Below, piece by piece: positions 60,429 through 64,000 of a DNA stretch of 64,000 nt. The stretch spans positions 124,001-188,000 of the forward strand of contig NZ_JAGGOK010000003.1 of the NCBI RefSeq assembly GCF_018614615.1. The letters are read 5' to 3'. Both the position numbers and the translations under genes were made by a program. This DNA comes from Streptomyces sp. ISL-100. GTDB lineage: Bacteria > Actinomycetota > Actinomycetes > Streptomycetales > Streptomycetaceae. The notes under the pieces were generated by a model that saw nothing but the letters and a program-made list of their open reading frames with translations, made no database searches and was not told the DNA's origin. Each line of letters begins with the position of its first letter. Within the stretch, counting starts at the first letter, position 1.

Positions 60429-60830
60429 ATGGCTTCGGACGAGGTGACCAGCGGGGCGGGCGGGACGGTACGGATCGACGTCTGGATCTGGTCCGTACGG
60501 CTCACCAAGACCCGCGCCCAGGCCGCGGCGGCCTGCAAGGCGGGCCATGTCCGCGTCGGCGGCGAGCGGGTCAAGCCGGCGCACGCGCTGAAGCAGGGCG
60601 ACGAGGTGCGGCTGTTCCATGCCGGGCGGGAGCGGATCGTGGTCGTCTCGCGGATCATCCGCAAGCGGGTGGGTCCTCCGGTGGCGGCCGAGTGCTACGT
60701 CGACAACAGCCCGCCGCCCCCGCCGCGGGAGTTCGTCGCGCCGGTCGCGGTGCGGGAGCGGGGGGCGGGGCGTCCGACGAAGCGGGACCGGCGTGAGATG
60801 GAGCGGCTTCAGGGGCCGAAGCCGTCATGA
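60429..60830 (+). CDS. S4 domain RNA-binding protein, Hsp15/RqcP-like
   Basis: A 133-residue protein. The S4 domain (about 16-75) reads VRIDVWIWSVRLTKTRAQAAAACKAGHVRVGGERVKPAHALKQGDEVRL, the Hsp15 (HslR) pattern; in Firmicutes the related RqcP/YabO acts with RqcH in tailing of stalled nascent chains on 50S subunits. The C-terminal third is Arg/Lys-rich and Pro-rich (RPTKRDRREMERLQGPKPS), suited to RNA contact. The stop overlaps the start of a small zinc-ribbon gene (ATGA), which suggests a shared job. No RqcH gene is adjacent. Confidence 0.85.
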   Translation: MASDEVTSGAGGTVRIDVWIWSVRLTKTRAQAAAACKAGHVRVGGERVKPAHALKQGDEVRLFHAGRERIVVVSRIIRKRVGPPVAAECYVDNSPPPPPREFVAPVAVRERGAGRPTKRDRREMERLQGPKPS

Positions 60831-61066
60831 GGGCGGGGTCGGGGTCGTCGGCTTCGCCGCGTCGTCCGTGCCCGTTCTGTGGGCGTGAGGTCGCCGTTGT
60901 AGCGGGCAGGTTCGTACGCCACGACCCGCGCACGCGGGTTGCTTCCGCCGGCGAGCTGACCCTGTGCGCCGGCTCGAAGCGCGGGGCGCCGCCCGTTGCG
61001 GCGGCGCAGCGGACTCTCGACGGCTACGAGGTGCCGCCGTCTCCCGGGCAGCTGCCGCTGTTTTAG
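60827..61066 (+). CDS. Small zinc-ribbon-like protein ending in a clamp-binding-like QLPLF motif
   Basis: A 79-residue protein. Cys15-x2-Cys18, His32 and Cys47 (CPFCGREVAVVAG, RHDPRT, LTLCAGS) make a plausible zinc ribbon. The C-terminus is GQLPLF with the last five residues QLPLF, which fits the bacterial beta sliding-clamp binding consensus QL(S/D/P)LF. It is translationally coupled to the S4 gene. No known family name can be given. It could be a coincidental tail, or a small protein that joins zinc-ribbon binding to the replication clamp. Confidence 0.7.
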   Translation: MRAGSGSSASPRRPCPFCGREVAVVAGRFVRHDPRTRVASAGELTLCAGSKRGAPPVAAAQRTLDGYEVPPSPGQLPLF

Positions 61067-61158
61067 GCGGGCGGTGGTGGTGCGGGTGCGGGACGCGGGT
61101 GCCTGCGGCGCTTTCCCCGACCCGCCCCTTCCCGAACTGGGGCTCCGCCCCAGACCCC

Positions 61159-61215
61159 GCTCCTCAAACGCCGGAGGGGCTGAAGGGGTGCGGCAGCATT
61201 TTCAGCCCGTCCGGG
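61159..61215. repeat. Copy of the dispersed intergenic CCTCAAACGCCGG repeat
   Basis: CTCCTCAAACGCCGGAGGGGCTGAA and, across it, TTTTCAGCCCGTCCGGGGTC form an imperfect hairpin in the 166-bp gap between the convergent zinc-ribbon and FUSC genes. The same family occurs at 5113-5154 and 33885-34014. Confidence 0.7.
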
Positions 61216-61232
61216 GTCTGGGGCTTGCCACG

Positions 61233-62421
61233 TCACCCCGCCGGCGTCACCGGCGAAGCCACCGACCTGGCCGCCGCCACCTCCTGGCGGAGCGGGGCCA
61301 GGACTGATTCGTCGTCGCGGGGGAGGTCCGTCCGTACCTCCACCAGCGTGTCGCTCGCCCGCAGCCCCTCCGCCAGTTCGCGCAGCTCCCGCGCGACCTC
61401 CGCCACTTCCGCCTCGGCCGGCGGCTCCGCCCCGTGGTTGATCCGGACCCGGGCCGCCGTCGTCGCGTCCACGATCCGCTCGGTCGCGACGACCAGCGGC
61501 CACCACGCCGCCGCCCGCGTCCCCATCGGCGGCGGCTCGGTCAGCGCGCGCTGGAATTCGGAGCGTACGACCGACAGGTCCCGGTAGAGGCGGCGGCGAA
61601 GCCGCTGCCGCTGCCGCTCGCCCTGCGGGTCCGGCGGACCGAACGCGCACTCCACGTACCCCGCCGCATCCCGCCACCGTGTCCGCGAGCCGCGCCCCCA
61701 CCCGCGTCCTCCAGCTCTCCGGCCACAGCAGGTACCCGGCCAGCAGCGCGATCGCGCAGCCGATGAGGCTGTCGTACAGGCGGGGCAGGACCAGGCCGAA
61801 ACCCTCCCGGTTGAGCAAGTCGGACAGCAGCAGGATGACCGGTGTGATGGCCGCCGCCCGGTACGTCTGGGCGACCGCGTCCCGCTCCGGCACCCCGCCG
61901 CGCAGCGGCCACGCGATCAGCGTCAGTACGAGGACGAACAGGCCGCCCAGGGCGAGCAGCACGGGCGCCGTCCACCAGGGGTCCGGCATCGGCAGTCCGG
62001 CTCCGACGACGGCCTGGAGCAGGAGCAGCAGGCCGGACACGGAGGCGACCGCGCCGATCGACGAGATCATCCCGGACACGAGCGCGACGCAGGTCAGGAC
62101 CCCTACGGCGAGCCATCCATGCCCGTACACGAGCGTGCCGAGGGTGACGCCGACGGCGCCGAAGAACTGCGGCACGGCGATGTTGAGCAGGCGCATCCGG
62201 TAGGCGTCGGCGGTGTCGCCGATGACGCCGGACAAGGCGCCCATCGACACGAGAGCCCCGTACGTCGGCTCGTCGACGGCGAATCCGACGGCGAGCGGAG
62301 CGGCCATCGCGATCCCGGCCCGGACGACGGCGGCCCACGGCACGGGCGCGGACTGCGGCCGCAGTCCCTGCGTCAGCCACTCGGGCGGCGTCAGCCTGCC
62401 CCCTGCTCTCTGCTCAGCCAT
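61233..62421 (-). pseudogene. FUSC family membrane protein gene with frameshift
   Basis: From the ATG at 62421 the frame encodes a FUSC-type protein: APVPWAAVVRAGIAMAAPLAVGFA, four to six TM helices, and LARLADTVAG near residue 250. There the frame changes: a clear continuation (AAGYVECAFGPPDPQGERQRQRLRRRLYRDLSVVRSEFQRALTEPPPMGTRAAAWWPLVVATERIVDATTAARVRI, partly) lies in another frame and ends at 61233. The net shift is one extra base (or two missing) in the GGG run at 61670-61672. The family exports aromatic acids or other organic compounds. Either the gene is recently inactivated or the read has an indel. Confidence 0.78.
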
Positions 62422-62469
62422 GCACCAAACAGACCGAAACCGAACTCCTTATGCAAGTCACCTACAGAA

Positions 62470-62490
62470 CCGTCCACAGGCTGTGGATAA
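62470..62490. promoter_or_regulatory. Inverted pair of DnaA-box-like 9-mers
   Basis: CCGTCCACA (62470-62478) and TGTGGATAA (62482-62490, reverse of TTATCCACA) face each other three bases apart, in the gap between DUF2630 and the FUSC gene. The second is the classical E. coli-type box. The same arrangement occurs at 1449-1470. Confidence 0.5.
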
Positions 62491-62494
62491 CTTT

Positions 62495-62773
62495 TCAGCT
62501 CTTGTAGTTCTCGACCTCGGCCGCCGGCCGCACCCGCGCTTCGCCCGGGTCCTCGCCGAACTCCGACTTCGCGCGGCGCTGGCGGAGCAGGTCCCAGCAC
62601 TGGTCCAGCTGAACCACCACGGCCTTCAGGCGGGCGCGCTCGGTGTCGTCGAGGCCCAGTTGGCGGGTGGAGCGTTCGCGCAGCTCGCGCTCCTCGGCGA
62701 CCAGGCTGTTGATGTTGTCGAGAATCTTCTGGTTGGCGTCTTCTCGGTCTTCTCGGTCTTCCCTGTCGTCCAT
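62495..62773 (-). CDS. DUF2630 family small protein
   Basis: A 92-residue protein. The family core is QKILDNINSLVAEERELRERSTRQLGLDDTERARLKAVVVQLDQCWDLLRQRRAKSEFGEDP, a short helical protein of unknown role, often near redox genes. The N-terminus MDDREDREDREDAN is an acidic repeat encoded by GTCTTC units. The ATG at 62773 follows AGGGAAGCC; ATG 62800 or GTG 62809 would add 9-12 residues. Confidence 0.78.
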   Translation of the reverse strand: MDDREDREDREDANQKILDNINSLVAEERELRERSTRQLGLDDTERARLKAVVVQLDQCWDLLRQRRAKSEFGEDPGEARVRPAAEVENYKS

Positions 62774-62821
62774 GGCTTCCCTGTCCTCGCTGGGTTCCAT
62801 GAATCCCACCCCAGCACACCT

Positions 62822-63755
62822 CTAGCCGCTGTGCAGCTTCAACTCGACGAGCAGCGCCCTGTGGTCGGTGTGCTTGAGCCTGAGGAAGCGGACCGACCGT
62901 ACGGAGAAGTCGTCGCTCACCAGCACATGATCGATCTGCGTGCCGACCCGCGCCCAGTCCGCCGGCCAGGACGGCGTAAGGAACGCCCCGCCCAGCGCCG
63001 CACTGTCCCGCAGCCCGCCCGCGGCGAGGATCCGCCGGAAGGCGGCGTGGTCCCGGGAGGCCTTGAAGTCGCCGGCGATCAGCGTCGGCCGGTCCTTTCC
63101 CCCGGCGGCGTAGTCGCGGATCGCGCCCAACTCGGCACGCCACCGGGGCACGCTGCCGGGGATGGGCGGCATCGGATGGACGAGCTGGATGCGTACGGGA
63201 CGGTCGTGCACCAGCGCCACCGCGCCCGGCATGGCCAGAACGCCGTCGATCCCGGGCGCGGGCCGCAGCGGGTACTTGCTGAGGATCGCCGAACCGTCCG
63301 GGCCACCCGCCGCTGCGACTTCGCGGTACGGGTACGCCGCGTCCGGGACCTCTGCGTCGAGGGCGCGCGCAGTCGTCGTCGCACTCCTGAATGAAGACGA
63401 GGCCGGGCTTCTCGCGTCCGATGGTGGCGATCAGGGCCGCTGTCGCGTCGCCGAATTCGAGGTTCGAGGTCAGGACGCGGACGGAGGCGACGGGGCGGCC
63501 CGCGGGTTCGGCGTCGTCGCCACCGGGCTCGTACGGCTGGACGAACCACACGGTCACGGCCAGCACGACCGCCGCCCACACCATGCCGCCGCGCCAGCGG
63601 GCGAGAAGCGCGGCGAGGAGCCCCAGGGCGGCCGGTACGAGCAGCCAGGGCAGGAAGGAGAGGAGTTGGGGGACGGGCGTAACGCCGTCGGTGTCGAGAG
63701 CGCGGCAGGCGACGACGATGCTGAGCAGGGCGAGGCCGAGGCCGTCCGCCCACAC
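62822..63755 (-). pseudogene. Membrane endonuclease/exonuclease/phosphatase family gene with frameshift
   Basis: The frame from GTG 63755 (VWADGLGLALLSIVV) has three TM segments and then the EEP-fold start VRVLTSNLEFGDATAALIATIGREKPGLVFIQECDDDC. Just after, at the GGG/CCC run 63361-63363, the frame shifts by one extra base (or two missing). The correct continuation ALDAEVPDAAYPYREVAAAGGPDGSAILSKYPLRPAPGIDG is followed by MPGAVALVHDRPVRIQLVHPMPP, LIAGDFKASRDH, QIDHVLVS and KHTDHRALLVELKLHSG, ending at 62822. The D-H and GDF motifs are in place, so the protein was functional before the break or the indel is a sequencing error. Confidence 0.77.
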
Positions 63756-63879
63756 GAGGAGCCGCCTCCACTCCCGGGCACTACCCAAGGCACCAACCAG
63801 CCTCTCTCGCTCGGCGTTCGACGCCCGACTTCGACGTGCTCCGCATCCTCCCCCAGAGACGGGCCTGTGTCCTCCATGC

Positions 63880-64000
63880 CTAGCGGGCGAGGTGGGCGCG
63901 CAGTGCGGCGTTGAAGACGTCGGGGCGTTCCAGGTTCGGGAGATGGGCCGACGACTCGATGACCGCGAGAGTCGAGCCGGGGATCGCGGCGTGCATCGCC
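63880..64000 (-). CDS. Alpha/beta hydrolase, C-terminal end (5' part outside window)
   Basis: Forty codons read leftward from the window edge to a TAG at 63880: AMHAAIPGSTLAVIESSAHLPNLERPDVFNAALRAHLAR. The pattern G--L--I---H-PNLE-P--FN is the catalytic-His end of 3-oxoadipate enol-lactonase-like (PcaD/PcaL-type) alpha/beta hydrolases. Which enzyme it is cannot be told from the tail alone. It ends about 125 bases from the start of the broken exonuclease gene. Confidence 0.7.
   Translation of the reverse strand, partial: AMHAAIPGSTLAVIESSAHLPNLERPDVFNAALRAHLAR

Overview
The window is high-GC actinobacterial DNA and almost certainly a Streptomyces chromosome. Codons end in G/C, GTG starts are frequent, 4-base stop/start overlaps are common, and there are Streptomyces-type Ser/Thr kinases, a WhiJ-type (DUF5753/DUF397) cluster and a proteasome activator ending in GPYL. 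The order bkdR-bkdABC ... second bkdABC ... aspS ... metG resembles, from memory, the origin-proximal core of the S. coelicolor chromosome. A perfect 14-bp parS site, a one-mismatch parS and two intergenic pairs of DnaA-box-like 9-mers also fit a position near oriC. I see no prophage, insertion sequence, CRISPR array, rRNA, tRNA or antibiotic cluster.

Layout. 0-5 kb: end of a 3-hydroxyacyl-CoA dehydrogenase gene, a TetR regulator, the Lrp-type regulator bkdR and the divergent branched-chain 2-oxo-acid dehydrogenase operon bkdABC (copy 1). 5-10 kb: molybdenum cofactor genes (mobA-like, moeA), a two-TM/TrkA-N potassium channel, a quinone oxidoreductase and the proteasome activator bpa. 10-15 kb: a PadR-controlled MacB-like ABC exporter operon. 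15-21 kb: an LPXTG-free cell-surface-like protein, two divergent Ser/Thr kinases, a phosphotransferase-fold protein and a flavin-binding protein. 21-26 kb: an orphan NarL-type response regulator divergent from bkdABC copy 2. 26-34 kb: DD-carboxypeptidase, GntR + MFS pair, mycothiol-dependent isomerase-like protein, nitrilase, a broken Uma2 gene, a thioredoxin-NHL protein and about 700 bp of non-coding repeats. 34-46 kb: aminopeptidase, a double Cys/His-motif protein, acyl-CoA dehydrogenase, WhiJ-type module, SseB, LppU-like, pirin, an AI-2E-type permease carrying a TTA codon, and a PAS-GAF-SpoIIE-HATPase protein. 46-64 kb: aspS, an L,D-transpeptidase-like lipoprotein, a TagF-like polymerase, metG, a repeat-rich VWA protein, barstar, a Tat-exported PhoX phosphatase behind a PHO box, an amino acid permease, an S4/zinc-ribbon gene pair, a frameshifted FUSC gene, DUF2630, a frameshifted exonuclease/phosphatase-family gene and the end of an alpha/beta hydrolase.

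Working together: the two bkd operons supply branched-chain acyl-CoA primers for branched fatty acids and polyketides; copy 1 has a dedicated regulator (BkdR) and copy 2 sits beside an orphan response regulator. PadR with its ABC exporter and GntR with its MFS transporter are local regulator-transporter units. Several genes act on the envelope or signal from it (kinases, DD-carboxypeptidase, L,D-transpeptidase, TagF-like enzyme). Three genes (Uma2, FUSC, exonuclease/phosphatase) carry single reading-frame breaks in short G/C runs, so they are either decayed or affected by sequencing indels. The most promising unexplained items are the small zinc-ribbon protein ending in a sliding-clamp-like QLPLF peptide, the 11-bp repeat array between the two kinases, the parS site lying across a gene junction and the double Cys/His protein.
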